Assembly (NCBI GenBank): GCA_018261735.1
Contig: JAGTRM010000005.1
Span: forward strand, 79,663-143,662
Source: Pseudomonadota bacterium
GTDB taxonomy: Bacteria > Pseudomonadota > Gammaproteobacteria > Burkholderiales > Chitinibacteraceae
Direction of reading: 5' to 3'
Length of the DNA stretch: 64,000 bases
Part shown: in pieces, positions 30,593-38,824 of the stretch
Numbering within the stretch: the stretch's first letter is position 1
How the letters are laid out: each line of letters starts with the position of its first letter
The notes under the pieces: generated by a model
Told to the model about the DNA's origin: nothing
The model's database searches: none
What the model saw: the letters and a program-made list of their open reading frames with translations, nothing else
Position numbers and translations under genes: made by a program

Positions 30593-31774
30593 TCAGCTAC
30601 GCTCGACCAGCATCGCCACCCCCATCCCGCCGCCGATGCACAGCGTTGCCAAGCCCTTCTTCGCATCGCGCCGAACCATTTCATGCAACAGCGTCACCAG
30701 AATACGGCAGCCCGAGGAGCCGATCGGATGTCCCAAGGCAATCGCGCCACCGTTGACATTGACCTTGTTCAGATCCCACTTCATTTCACGCGCCACTCCC
30801 AGCGCCTGTGCAGCGAAAGCTTCGTTGGCTTCGATCAGGTCGATCTCATCCAGCGTCCAGCCCGCTCGAGCCAAAACTTTTTGCGTTGCCGGCACCGGGC
30901 CGATACCCATGATGCTCGGATCGACGCCTGCGGAAGCAGCAGCCTTGATCGTCGCCATCGGTTTGAGCCCCAATTCCTTGGCCTTTTTCGCTGTCATCAG
31001 CATCACGGCGGCGGCACCATCGTTGATACCCGAGGCATTGCCCGCGGTAACGGTACCTTCCTTGTCGAAAGCTGCGCGCAACTTGGCTAGCCCTTCCGCA
31101 GTGGCATCGGCCTTGATGAATTCATCGCTATCGAACACCAGCGGATCGCCTTTCTTCTGCGGGATCAATACCGGAACGATTTCGTCCTTGAACTTGCCCG
31201 CCGCCCGCGCTGCAGCGGCTTTTTGCTGGGAGGCAAGAGAAAGCGCATCCTGTTCCTGGCGGGTGATGCCGTATTTTTGGGCGACATTTTCGGCTGTCAC
31301 CCCCATGTGGTACTGGTTGTAGACATCGGTCAGACCGTCGTAAACCATGCTGTCCACCAGCGTGCCATTACCCATGCGGATGCCGTCGCGACTGTTCTGC
31401 AACAGATGCGGCGCCGCACTCATGTTTTCCTGGCCGCCGGCGATCACGATTTCGCTTTCGCCCGACAAAATGGCCTGCATGCCAAGCGCCACTGCCTTGA
31501 GCCCGGAGCCGCACACCTGGTTGATCGTCAAACCCGGGGTAGCGTCCGGCAAGCCGGCCTTGCGCAACGCCTGACGTGCAGGATTCTGGCCCAGGCCTGC
31601 GGTCAGCACATTACCGAGAATCACCTCACTGACCGCTTCCGGTGCCACACCGGTTTTGGCCAGCAACGCCTTGATCACCGTTGCACCCAGTTCGGGAGCC
31701 GGTACTTTGGTCAGGGAACCGCCAAAACTGCCAAGTGCCGTACGGCAAGCTGCAACAATCACAATTTCTGTCAT
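30593..31774 (-). CDS. phaA: Acetyl-CoA C-acetyltransferase (beta-ketothiolase)
   Basis: 393-aa thiolase that condenses two acetyl-CoA to acetoacetyl-CoA. The acyl-accepting Cys88 is in [11 protein letters not shown]; the C-terminal histidine is in [11 protein letters not shown] and the second cysteine in TLCIGGGMG. Just downstream of phaC on the same strand, so a role in making PHB precursor is likely; no phaB reductase or phasin is visible here. I use phaA for context; atoB would be an equal name. Confidence 0.9.
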   Translation of the reverse strand: MTEIVIVAACRTALGSFGGSLTKVPAPELGATVIKALLAKTGVAPEAVSEVILGNVLTAGLGQNPARQALRKAGLPDATPGLTINQVCGSGLKAVALGMQAILSGESEIVIAGGQENMSAAPHLLQNSRDGIRMGNGTLVDSMVYDGLTDVYNQYHMGVTAENVAQKYGITRQEQDALSLASQQKAAAARAAGKFKDEIVPVLIPQKKGDPLVFDSDEFIKADATAEGLAKLRAAFDKEGTVTAGNASGINDGAAAVMLMTAKKAKELGLKPMATIKAAASAGVDPSIMGIGPVPATQKVLARAGWTLDEIDLIEANEAFAAQALGVAREMKWDLNKVNVNGGAIALGHPIGSSGCRILVTLLHEMVRRDAKKGLATLCIGGGMGVAMLVERS

Positions 31775-31825
31775 GCCAAGTCTCCTGGTTTTTTATAATC
31801 ACTACAGTTTTCTAAGAAATCCAAC

Positions 31826-31860
31826 AGCAAAAGGCAAGGAATACCTCGTTGCCTTTTGCT
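31826..31860. other. Hairpin between phaC and the thiolase gene
   Basis: AGCAAAAGGCAA and TTGCCTTTTGCT form a perfect 12-bp stem with an 11-base loop, immediately after the phaC stop. Without a long T-tail it may act as a partial terminator or a 3'-end protector. Confidence 0.65.
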
Positions 31861-31864
31861 TACA

Positions 31865-33592
31865 TCAGGCCAGCCGCTCTTTCACATAGCGCCCCGGTGC
31901 CGGCTCAATCGGCTTGAACGTGGCATTGCCGTGCGCCTTGGGCGCAGCCATTTCCTTGCCGGATTGCGGCGCAAGCCAGGCCGCCCAATCCTGCCACCAG
32001 CTACCCGGCCGCGATTCGGCCGTTTCATACCAGCTGTCGGCATCGAGTGACACATCGTCATTCACCCAGTAATTGCGCTTGTTGGCAGAGACCGGATTGA
32101 TCGCGCCGGCAATATGGCCGGAGGCACCCAGAGCAAAGCGTACGGGTCCACTAAAAATCTTGGTGGTCAGGAAGGCCGATTTCCAGGGCACGATATGATC
32201 TTCGCGTGCGGCAAAAATATAGGTTGGCAGATCAACTTTCGTGAGGTCGATCGGCACACCGCAGAGCGAGAACGAGTTTGGCTTGGTGAGGTTGTTCTCC
32301 AGGTACATGTTGCGCAGGAAGAAGGTATGCATCGGCAGCGCCAGATTGGCCGGGTCGTTGTTCCAGTACAAGAGATCGAACGGTGCGGGCGTCTTGCCCT
32401 TGAGGTAATTGTTGACCACGTAGTTCCAGATCAGGTCGTTGGAGCGCAGCGCGGCAAACACCCGGGCCAGCTCCTTGCCCGACACGATGCCCCCCTCGTG
32501 TACCTTGGCTTCGCGCTCCATCACGACTTTCGGATCGATGAAATGCTTGATATCGCCCGGATCGGAGTGATCGAGCATCACCGTCATCAAGGTGATGGAT
32601 TCAAACCAGTCCAACCCTCGCGCCTGCATGACCGGGATCGTGGTCGAAACGATTTCACCGCCGATGCAGAAGGAAAGCACGTTCATTTTTTCGGTCTTGC
32701 GGATCTTGCGCACCACATCGGCTGCCACCAGCACGCCCTGCTCGATGTAATCATCCCACTCCAGCTTGCTGATTTCCGGCGTGACCGATTTCCACGAAAT
32801 CAGGAAGGTGGTGAATCCCTGACTGACGATGTAGGCCATCATCGAGTTGTTCGGCTGTAAATCCATGATGTAGTACTTGTTCACGCAGGGCGGTACAACC
32901 AGCAACGGGCGTTCATAAACCTTGTCCGTTGAAGGTGTGTACTGGACCAGTTGGAATAGATCGTTCTCGAACACCACTTGCCCTGGCGTGATGGCCAGAT
33001 TCTTGCCCACTTCGAATTGCGTTTCGTCCGTCATGGTGATGGTGCCGCGCTGCAAATCTTCGGCCAGTTTTTTCATGCCTTCGGTCAGGCTCTCGCCCTT
33101 GGTTTCCACCGCCAGCTTCATGACTTCCGGATTGGTGAAGGCAAAATTGGCCGGGCTGAGCGCATCGATAAACTGCCGGGCAAAGAAAGCCGTTTTTTCT
33201 TTGGTCGCAGCATCGGTGTTCGTACCATCCACCAGCTTCATCAGCCAGTTGGAGGTCAGCAGGTAATTCTGGCGAATATAGTCGAACAGCGGCTCTTCCC
33301 ATTCCGGCGCATTGAAACGCCGATCGCTCTTGTCCGGCACCACCACCGGCGCTTTTTCCTTGGCACCGATGAAACTCATCCATAGCTCCAGGTGCTGGCG
33401 ATAGTATTCCCCGTGATGTGCAAACAACTCGTTCTGGTTCTGGGAAAGATGACCAAATGCCTCATGCAGTGCAGACATGTGGGGAGTGGGAAGATTGACC
33501 GGTGAGAATGAATTGACCCAACCCTGCGTCCACTGACGGTTGGCTTCGGTTAATTGTTGAAAAAACGAATCAATTGTGGGGTTTTGCAGCAC
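31865..33592 (-). CDS. phaC: Class I poly(3-hydroxyalkanoate) synthase
   Basis: 575-aa polymerase that makes PHA from 3-hydroxyacyl-CoA at the granule surface. Catalytic residues are Cys309 (in LSFCIGGE), Asp465 (in REDHIVPW) and His493 (in GASGHIAG). The PhaC lipase box is usually GxCxGG; here the first glycine is serine. Length and the N-terminal region (LQNPTIDSFFQQL) fit class I. The start is GTG at 33592 with GGAG 7 bases upstream. Divergent from pbpG with 253 bp of AT-rich sequence between. Confidence 0.95.
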   Translation of the reverse strand: MLQNPTIDSFFQQLTEANRQWTQGWVNSFSPVNLPTPHMSALHEAFGHLSQNQNELFAHHGEYYRQHLELWMSFIGAKEKAPVVVPDKSDRRFNAPEWEEPLFDYIRQNYLLTSNWLMKLVDGTNTDAATKEKTAFFARQFIDALSPANFAFTNPEVMKLAVETKGESLTEGMKKLAEDLQRGTITMTDETQFEVGKNLAITPGQVVFENDLFQLVQYTPSTDKVYERPLLVVPPCVNKYYIMDLQPNNSMMAYIVSQGFTTFLISWKSVTPEISKLEWDDYIEQGVLVAADVVRKIRKTEKMNVLSFCIGGEIVSTTIPVMQARGLDWFESITLMTVMLDHSDPGDIKHFIDPKVVMEREAKVHEGGIVSGKELARVFAALRSNDLIWNYVVNNYLKGKTPAPFDLLYWNNDPANLALPMHTFFLRNMYLENNLTKPNSFSLCGVPIDLTKVDLPTYIFAAREDHIVPWKSAFLTTKIFSGPVRFALGASGHIAGAINPVSANKRNYWVNDDVSLDADSWYETAESRPGSWWQDWAAWLAPQSGKEMAAPKAHGNATFKPIEPAPGRYVKERLA

Positions 33593-33845
33593 GTTATCGC
33601 TCCAGAATAAAAACTCTAATTGATGTCCGGCAAATCATTCTAGCAATGGCTTTTACAATTTGCTGGGCAGCTCAGCGCAATTTTTACCTTCTTAAATATG
33701 CAAGTTGCTCGCAAGCCGTTGGAAAAATCTAAAGTTATATATTGAAATTATTACCGTACTTGTTGATTTGCATGACTTTTCACATATCCATGCGTAAAAT
33801 TAGACTATTCTGATGTTGTTCAGCGTCCACGCTGAGGGCAATGCC

Positions 33846-34880
33846 ATGCGCAAACCTTTGATTTTTTTATGTTCCGTGCTTGCCGCGTTTAGCTTTGCTG
33901 CCGCGCCGCTTGCTGCTGCCGCCACAGCCAAACACCCCGCAACCAACGCCAAGCAAACCAGCAAACCCAAAGTCAAGTCCCTTGCTGCAGCGAAGAAGAC
34001 CGTGCACAAGGTCCATGCCAAGAAAAATGGCAAAACGGTTTCCAGCCGCGCAATTGCCAACGCCCGCCGTGATGTCCGTGTTGCCCGGGCCTCTGCCCGC
34101 CCTTCAACGCTGGAACACCCGGGCGTTCAGTCGGCCGGCGCCTTGGTCATCAACCAATTGACGGGCGAAGTCATTTACGAAAAAAACGCGGACTCCATCA
34201 CCCCCATTGCCTCGATCACCAAACTGATGACTGCAATGGTGGTTCTGGATGCAAAGCTGCCGCTCAACGAACTGATCTCGATTTCGGAAGAGGATGTCGA
34301 CAAACTCAAAGGCACCGGCTCGCGGCTGTCGCCCGGGCTGACACTGACACGCGGAGAGATGTTGCTGCTGGCATTGATGTCATCGGAAAACCGCGCAGCT
34401 TCCGCACTCAGTCGCCACTATCCAGGCGGCCGTGAAGCCTTTGTCCAGGCCATGAACAACAAGGCCGCCAGCCTGGGAATGCACCGCAGCCGCTTCCTCG
34501 ACTCTAGCGGACTTAATCCGAACAATGTTTCCACCGCACGCGAACTGGCATTGATGGTCAAGGCAGCAAGGGACTATCCGGAAATCCACCAGTTTTCCAC
34601 CTCGAGCGAATACAGCCTGACTTCCAGCCGCAATGGCCGCACCCTGGCATTCCACAATACCAATCCGCTGGTGAAAAACGACTCTTGGGAAATCGGCCTT
34701 TCCAAGACCGGCTACATCAACGAAGCCGGGCACTGCATTGTCATGCAAGCCAAGATCAACGACACACCGGTGGTCATGGTTTTGATGGACTCCACTGGAA
34801 AATACACACGTATCGGCGATGCGCAGCGCGTGCGCAGATGGCTGGAAACCAGCCCCGTCGCAAAGTTGCGCGCCGGTTGA
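33846..34880 (+). CDS. pbpG: D-alanyl-D-alanine endopeptidase, PbpG-like (penicillin-binding protein 7 type)
   Basis: 344-aa periplasmic serine peptidase that cleaves peptidoglycan cross-links. Signal peptide (1-26), then an unusual Lys/Ala-rich linker (27-90), then the S11 peptidase domain with active-site SITK (123-126), SEN (180-182) and KTG (287-289). ATG at 33846 follows GAGGG and begins the signal peptide. Followed by two similar hairpins rather than one simple terminator. Confidence 0.9.
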   Translation: MRKPLIFLCSVLAAFSFAAAPLAAAATAKHPATNAKQTSKPKVKSLAAAKKTVHKVHAKKNGKTVSSRAIANARRDVRVARASARPSTLEHPGVQSAGALVINQLTGEVIYEKNADSITPIASITKLMTAMVVLDAKLPLNELISISEEDVDKLKGTGSRLSPGLTLTRGEMLLLALMSSENRAASALSRHYPGGREAFVQAMNNKAASLGMHRSRFLDSSGLNPNNVSTARELALMVKAARDYPEIHQFSTSSEYSLTSSRNGRTLAFHNTNPLVKNDSWEIGLSKTGYINEAGHCIVMQAKINDTPVVMVLMDSTGKYTRIGDAQRVRRWLETSPVAKLRAG

Positions 34881-34904
34881 TCGGTGAACTTATAAATAAT
34901 GCAA

Positions 34905-34931
34905 ACAGGCCCGGATTTACTCCGGGTCTGT
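34905..34931 (+). terminator. Hairpin downstream of pbpG (copy 1)
   Basis: ACAGGCCCGGA and TCCGGGTCTGT pair (one G-U) around TTTAC, 25 bases after the pbpG stop. No T-run follows. Its core CCGGATTTACTCCGG recurs at 35119-35133. Confidence 0.55.
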
Positions 34932-35111
34932 CAGACTGCAGACAAAGTAGCAAGTTTCCAAAAATGGCACGCTCGAGCAAGCTCGACCGATTTAACCATG
35001 CGCCGCACCCCGTAGCCTTCTTTAATCGATTCCCCCATCCCCGCCTCCTCCCGCCGGAGGAAGGGCCTCGCTAACGCTTGATTTGCTGCAAAGTGAGGAC
35101 TTGCCAATAAT

Positions 35112-35150
35112 CAGGTGGCCGGATTTACTCCGGTCCTGTTTTATTTTGTT
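35112..35150 (+). terminator. Terminator (copy 2 of the CCGGATTTACTCCGG hairpin)
   Basis: CAGG...CCGGA, loop TTTAC, TCCGG...CCTG, followed by TTTTATTTT. It lies at the convergent end of the DUF2892 gene and overlaps its stop. The 180 bases between the two hairpin copies hold no recognisable gene. Confidence 0.65.
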
Positions 35151-35359
35151 GTATCAACCTGATCACTTTTTCCCGCATGACACGTACTGATGCCCAACGG
35201 CTTGTACAGCGGACAAAAAGCAAATACTGCCGTTGCCAGCGGGACCAGCCCAAGCCATCCCCATGCCCCGATCACGCCCGTCGCCATCAGGCCAAGCAGA
35301 ATGATGCCGACGATGACTCGAGCGACACGGTCAAATCCGCCGATATTTTTGCCACACAT
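35141..35359 (-). CDS. DUF2892 (YgaP-type) small membrane protein
   Basis: 72-aa inner-membrane protein: MCGKNIGGFDRVARVIVG is the DUF2892 entry motif, followed by two membrane helices and the cysteine-containing CPLYKPLGISTC segment. In E. coli the same domain forms the membrane part of the rhodanese YgaP, regulated by the ArsR-type YgaV encoded next to it. Here it is divergent from an ArsR-type gene with matching cysteines, so a role in sulfide/persulfide handling is a fair inference. ATG at 35359 has a strong AGGAGGAGG site. Confidence 0.87.
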   Translation of the reverse strand: MCGKNIGGFDRVARVIVGIILLGLMATGVIGAWGWLGLVPLATAVFAFCPLYKPLGISTCHAGKSDQVDTTK

Positions 35360-35411
35360 GTTGACCTCCTCCTGTCCAGGGCAGCCAAAACCAACCTCTA
35401 CTGTTTTTACG

Positions 35412-35448
35412 TTATGATTCAATATAATATAAATCAATCAAGATCATG
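35412..35448. promoter_or_regulatory. Divergent promoter/operator of the arsR-DUF2892 pair
   Basis: A perfect -10 TATAAT (35423-35428) for the plus strand sits inside an AT-rich dyad: GATT/AATC flank it at 12-base spacing and ATGAT/ATCAT further out. The same AT core offers TATATT as a -10 for the minus strand. A dimeric repressor binding here would block both genes. Confidence 0.45.
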
Positions 35449-35464
35449 ACGGATGGAGCCATCC

Positions 35465-35806
35465 ATGACTGAAATCCAGATCCCGGCCATGCGTCGCGCG
35501 GCGGGCGAGGCCACCGCGCTCCTCAAGGCCATGGCCAATGAAGATCGCTTGCTGCTGCTCTGCCAAATGGTGGCCGGAGAGAAATGTGTTTCTGATTTTG
35601 AAACCTTGCTCGACATTCGCCAGCCCACCTTGTCGCAACAACTGGGGGTGCTGCGCAATGAAGGGCTGGTCAACACGCGCCGCGAAGGCAAACGCATTTT
35701 TTACCGGCTGGCCAGCGAGGAAGCGCTGCAAGTGCTGAGCGTTATTTACGGCCTGTACTGCCCGAAACTGGACGATGCGGAATCGCCAGCCGATCAACCG
35801 GCTTGA
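35465..35806 (+). CDS. ArsR-family repressor, persulfide-sensor type (BigR/SqrR/YgaV-like)
   Basis: 113-aa winged-helix repressor; recognition helix region IRQPTLSQQLGVLRNEGLV and wing TRREGKRIFYRLAS. Cys33 and Cys99 are 66 residues apart, the same spacing as the reactive pair of BigR (42/108) and SqrR (41/107), which form a polysulfide bridge with reactive sulfur. A third cysteine (41) is present. ATG at 35465 has GGAG 6 bases upstream; an upstream ATG at 35453 has none. Divergent from DUF2892, matching ygaV-ygaP logic. The 3' end overlaps argP by 13 bases. Confidence 0.87.
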   Translation: MTEIQIPAMRRAAGEATALLKAMANEDRLLLLCQMVAGEKCVSDFETLLDIRQPTLSQQLGVLRNEGLVNTRREGKRIFYRLASEEALQVLSVIYGLYCPKLDDAESPADQPA

Positions 35807-36684
35807 AAAAGTTCTCTGTGGGCGAATGCCAGCAACGCCCTCCCGAGCTTTGTCTCGGCGCTTGATTGCCGGGCCAGGTACTGCCAATACAGCGGCACCG
35901 CGATCTGACCATCCTCAACCAGCGCAACCAGTTCACCCTGCGCCAGCGCCCGGGCGCATTGATGTCGCGGCACGATGGCACACCCCATGCCGGAAAGCGC
36001 AGCGGCAAACAGCGCGTGGCTTTCCGGAATCACATGGCAAGGATAGGTTCCTGCCTCCAGATTGAAACGCTCGCGCAACCAGCGGCGATGCAGGCTGTCC
36101 GGACGGCCGGAAACCACCGCCGGCGCCGCAGACAACGTTTCCCGATCCACGCCTGCGGAAAACCAGCGTGCGGCAAAATCCGGACTCGCCACAAACACGT
36201 AGGGCATTGCACCCAAGCTGTCGACACGGCATCCCGGCAGTGCTTCGGCCTGCGTGCTGATGCAGCCCACCACCTCGCCAGCTTTCAACAAGCCCAGCGT
36301 ATACGATTCGTCGTCGACCACGCATTCCAGCAACAGTCGTTCGGCCACCAGCGTCGGAGCCAGCGCGGGTACCAGCCCCATTGCCAAACTGTCGGCATTG
36401 ATGCCGATCCGCACCGGCAACCAGCCTGTGCGTTCAGCCTCTCCCGCCTCGATTTCTGCCTCCAGTCGCCGCACCTGGCGCACGTGCGCCAGCAGGCGCT
36501 CACCCGCCGGGGTCGGCCGTACTGGATTTTCGCGTACCAGCAGCACGCCACCGAAGCGCTCTTCCAGTTGCTTGATACGCTGCGAGATCGCCGATTGGGT
36601 GAGATGCAGCCGGCGTGCCGCACCGTCGAAACTGCCGGCCAGCACGATCATTTCCAGGGCTTCGAGCTGTTTGTAATCGAACAT
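35794..36684 (-). CDS. argP: LysR-type regulator ArgP (IciA/LysG family)
   Basis: 296-aa LysR-type regulator with an N-terminal winged helix (GAARRLHLTQSAISQRIKQLE) and a C-terminal effector domain (INADSLAMGLVPAL and the GEVVGCISTQ segment) closely similar to E. coli ArgP, which senses lysine and arginine. It is divergent from lysA, a known ArgP-regulated gene in enterics, rather than from a lysine/arginine exporter. A perfect LysR-type box lies between the two starts. Confidence 0.9.
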   Translation of the reverse strand: MFDYKQLEALEMIVLAGSFDGAARRLHLTQSAISQRIKQLEERFGGVLLVRENPVRPTPAGERLLAHVRQVRRLEAEIEAGEAERTGWLPVRIGINADSLAMGLVPALAPTLVAERLLLECVVDDESYTLGLLKAGEVVGCISTQAEALPGCRVDSLGAMPYVFVASPDFAARWFSAGVDRETLSAAPAVVSGRPDSLHRRWLRERFNLEAGTYPCHVIPESHALFAAALSGMGCAIVPRHQCARALAQGELVALVEDGQIAVPLYWQYLARQSSAETKLGRALLAFAHRELFQAG

Positions 36685-36740
36685 AAGCGGGGGTGATCAC
36701 GCATAAGAAAAGATCGTTTTACCACAGCATGCAAGTTTGG

Positions 36741-36755
36741 TTGAATAGCATTCAA
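36741..36755. promoter_or_regulatory. LysR-type (T-N11-A) operator between argP and lysA
   Basis: TTGAATAGCATTCAA is a TTGAA/TTCAA dyad of the T-N11-A class, 23-37 bases before the lysA start. It overlaps a second dyad GAATAG/CTATTC (36743-36761). Its closeness to the lysA start suggests repression or class-II-like control. Confidence 0.5.
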
Positions 36756-36777
36756 CTATTCCGACACGAGAAACCGC

Positions 36778-38010
36778 ATGAAGCCCGTCGACGCGCCGCA
36801 AATCACCACCCTTGCAGAACAATTCGGCACCCCGTTCTGGCTCTACGATGCCGCGGTGATTCGCGAACGCATCGGCCAGCTCAAGGCTTTCGATGTGATC
36901 CGCTTTGCCCAGAAAGCCTGCTCCAACACCCATATCCTGCGCCTGATGCGCGAGGCGGGTGTAGCCGTTGATGCGGTATCGTTGGGCGAGCTGGAGCGCG
37001 CGCTCGCAGCGGGTTACCAGGTCGATGGTCCGGAAGGCGGCGTCGTGTTGACCACCGACCTGCTCGACCGCGCCACGCTGGCCCGCGTGTCCGAACTGAA
37101 AGTGCCGGTCAATGCCGGATCGCCGCAGATGCTGGAACAACTTGGCAAGATCAGCCCGGGTCATCGCGTCTGGCTACGCATCAACCCCGGCTTCGGTCAC
37201 GGTCACAGCCAGAAAACCAACACCGGCGGCGAGCAGAGCAAGCACGGCATCTGGCATGAACACCTTGACGAGGCCCTGGCCCTCATCGACCGCTACCAGT
37301 TGAAGCTGGTCGGTCTGCACATGCATATCGGCTCCGGCGTGGATTACAGCCACCTGCAGGAAGTGTGCGCTGCCATGGTCGCGCTGGTGAAGCGCGCCAA
37401 TCGCGATATCGAAGCCATTTCTGCGGGCGGCGGCCTGTCGATCCCGTACCTCATCGAGGGCGAACGCATCGACACCGCGCATTACTTCGGTCTCTGGGAC
37501 TCCGCGCGCAAGCAGATCGAGGCGCATCTGGGCCATCCGATAAAACTGGAAATCGAACCGGGCCGCTTTCTCGTGGCCGAATCCGGCAAGCTGGTCGCCG
37601 AAGTGCGGGCAAAAAAGGATGCCGGCAAGAATCACTTTGTCCTGGTCGATGCCGGTTTCAACGACCTGATGCGCCCGGCCATGTACGGCAGCCACCATGA
37701 AGTCTCGCTGGTACGCGCCGCGGCTGCGGTAGGGGGAACAACCCGGCCGACCGTGATTGCCGGCCCGCTGTGCGAATCGGGTGACGTATTCACCCAGGTG
37801 GAAGGCGGCGAAGTCGCCCCGCGCGAATTGCCCACCGCCGAAATCGGCGACCTGGCTGTATTCCACGATACCGGCGCGTATGGCGCGAGCATGTCGTCGA
37901 ACTACAACAGCCGTCCGCTGATACCGGAAGTGCTGGTCGATGGCGCCAAAGTACAACTCATCCGCCGCCGCCAGACCATCACCGAACTGCTCGCACTGGA
38001 AGATATCTGA
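36778..38010 (+). CDS. lysA: Diaminopimelate decarboxylase
   Basis: 410-aa PLP enzyme making lysine from meso-diaminopimelate. PLP lysine is Lys46 in RFAQKACSN; the phosphate-binding GGGLSIPY, the substrate segment EIEPGRFLV and CESGD are intact. It is strikingly like the enteric (E. coli) enzyme, including GFGHGHSQKTNTGGEQSKHGIW and the C-terminal RRRQTITELLALE, rather than the shorter type usually found in betaproteobacteria. Divergent argP completes an enteric-like pair, so lateral origin of the pair is conceivable. Confidence 0.95.
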   Translation: MKPVDAPQITTLAEQFGTPFWLYDAAVIRERIGQLKAFDVIRFAQKACSNTHILRLMREAGVAVDAVSLGELERALAAGYQVDGPEGGVVLTTDLLDRATLARVSELKVPVNAGSPQMLEQLGKISPGHRVWLRINPGFGHGHSQKTNTGGEQSKHGIWHEHLDEALALIDRYQLKLVGLHMHIGSGVDYSHLQEVCAAMVALVKRANRDIEAISAGGGLSIPYLIEGERIDTAHYFGLWDSARKQIEAHLGHPIKLEIEPGRFLVAESGKLVAEVRAKKDAGKNHFVLVDAGFNDLMRPAMYGSHHEVSLVRAAAAVGGTTRPTVIAGPLCESGDVFTQVEGGEVAPRELPTAEIGDLAVFHDTGAYGASMSSNYNSRPLIPEVLVDGAKVQLIRRRQTITELLALEDI

Positions 38011-38049
38011 TCTTCCCCAATCACGGTTAACCCGTGACGATTCAACGAA

Positions 38050-38077
38050 CGCAGGGCTGTACAGTCCCAGCCCTGCG
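38050..38077. other. Strong hairpin downstream of lysA
   Basis: CGCAGGGCTG and CAGCCCTGCG form a perfect 10-bp stem with an 8-base loop, 40 bases after lysA. It lacks a T-run. A smaller TCACGG/CCGTGA hairpin precedes it at about 38022-38038. Confidence 0.55.
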
Positions 38078-38204
38078 CCAACATCACCAGCTGTAATACC
38101 CGCTGACCGCCACACCGCCCGTCAGCGTGAAGTCGCTCGCCAACGTTGCATCCCGACCTATACTGTGAACTTGCCTTGCGCGCCAACTACCACAGGAGTC
38201 CATC

Positions 38205-38756
38205 ATGGCCCTTGCCCACATCTATGTTGCTGAAGGTTTTGAAGAAGTTGAAATGATCAGCGTGGCCGATATCCTGCGCCGCGCCGGGGTGGAAACCCGA
38301 TTGGTTTCACTGACAGAAAAGCTGGCAGTTGCCGGCGCACATGCCATTACCGTGCAGGCCGATATGCCCTTCTCTGCCGCGACCAGTCTGGCCGACGCGA
38401 TCATCCTGCCCGGCGGCGGGCCTGGCACGCAGAATCTGCTGGCGAGCACCGCGCTGCACGAACGGCTGCACGAGCACCTGGCTGCCGGCAAGCACGTGGC
38501 GGCAATCTGCGCGGCGCCCATAGTACTGGCCAAAGCCGGCATCCTGAAGGACCGCAACGCCTGCTGCTTCCCCGGCTGCGAGGAGGCATTGACGCAAGGC
38601 GGCGCAACGATCACCGCGTACAACGTGGTCACGGACGGCAAGGTCACCACCTCGCGCGGACCAGGCACGGCCGCGTTGTTTGGGCTGGAACTCGCACGAC
38701 TCCTGGCGGGAGATGCCAAGGCAACCGAAGTCGGGCGCGCCATGCTGTTCATCTGA
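38205..38756 (+). CDS. yajL: DJ-1/PfpI family protein, YajL-like
   Basis: 183-aa protein of the DJ-1 superfamily. The nucleophile-elbow cysteine is in AAICAAPIVLAKAG (about residue 104), and the conserved glutamate in GFEEVEM near residue 14. E. coli YajL is a covalent chaperone or stress protein for oxidised or glycated targets; the precise activity is debated. ATG at 38205 follows AGGAG. A hairpin at 38778-38802 separates it from convergent purT. Confidence 0.88.
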   Translation: MALAHIYVAEGFEEVEMISVADILRRAGVETRLVSLTEKLAVAGAHAITVQADMPFSAATSLADAIILPGGGPGTQNLLASTALHERLHEHLAAGKHVAAICAAPIVLAKAGILKDRNACCFPGCEEALTQGGATITAYNVVTDGKVTTSRGPGTAALFGLELARLLAGDAKATEVGRAMLFI

Positions 38757-38777
38757 AAACGCCCTACCAATAAAGCA

Positions 38778-38802
38778 CAAAGACCGCAAATTGCGGCCTT
38801 TG
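38778..38802. terminator. Convergent terminator between yajL and purT
   Basis: CAAAG-A-CCGCAA and TTGCGG-C-CTTTG form an interrupted stem with short T/A-rich flanks on both sides. Weak to moderate terminator. Confidence 0.55.
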
Positions 38803-38824
38803 TTGCTTCAGAGAAACGCCATTA

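Noticed and set aside
35453..35464. Earlier ATG for the ArsR-type gene
   Set aside because: No ribosome site before it, while GGAG stands 6 bases before the ATG at 35465.
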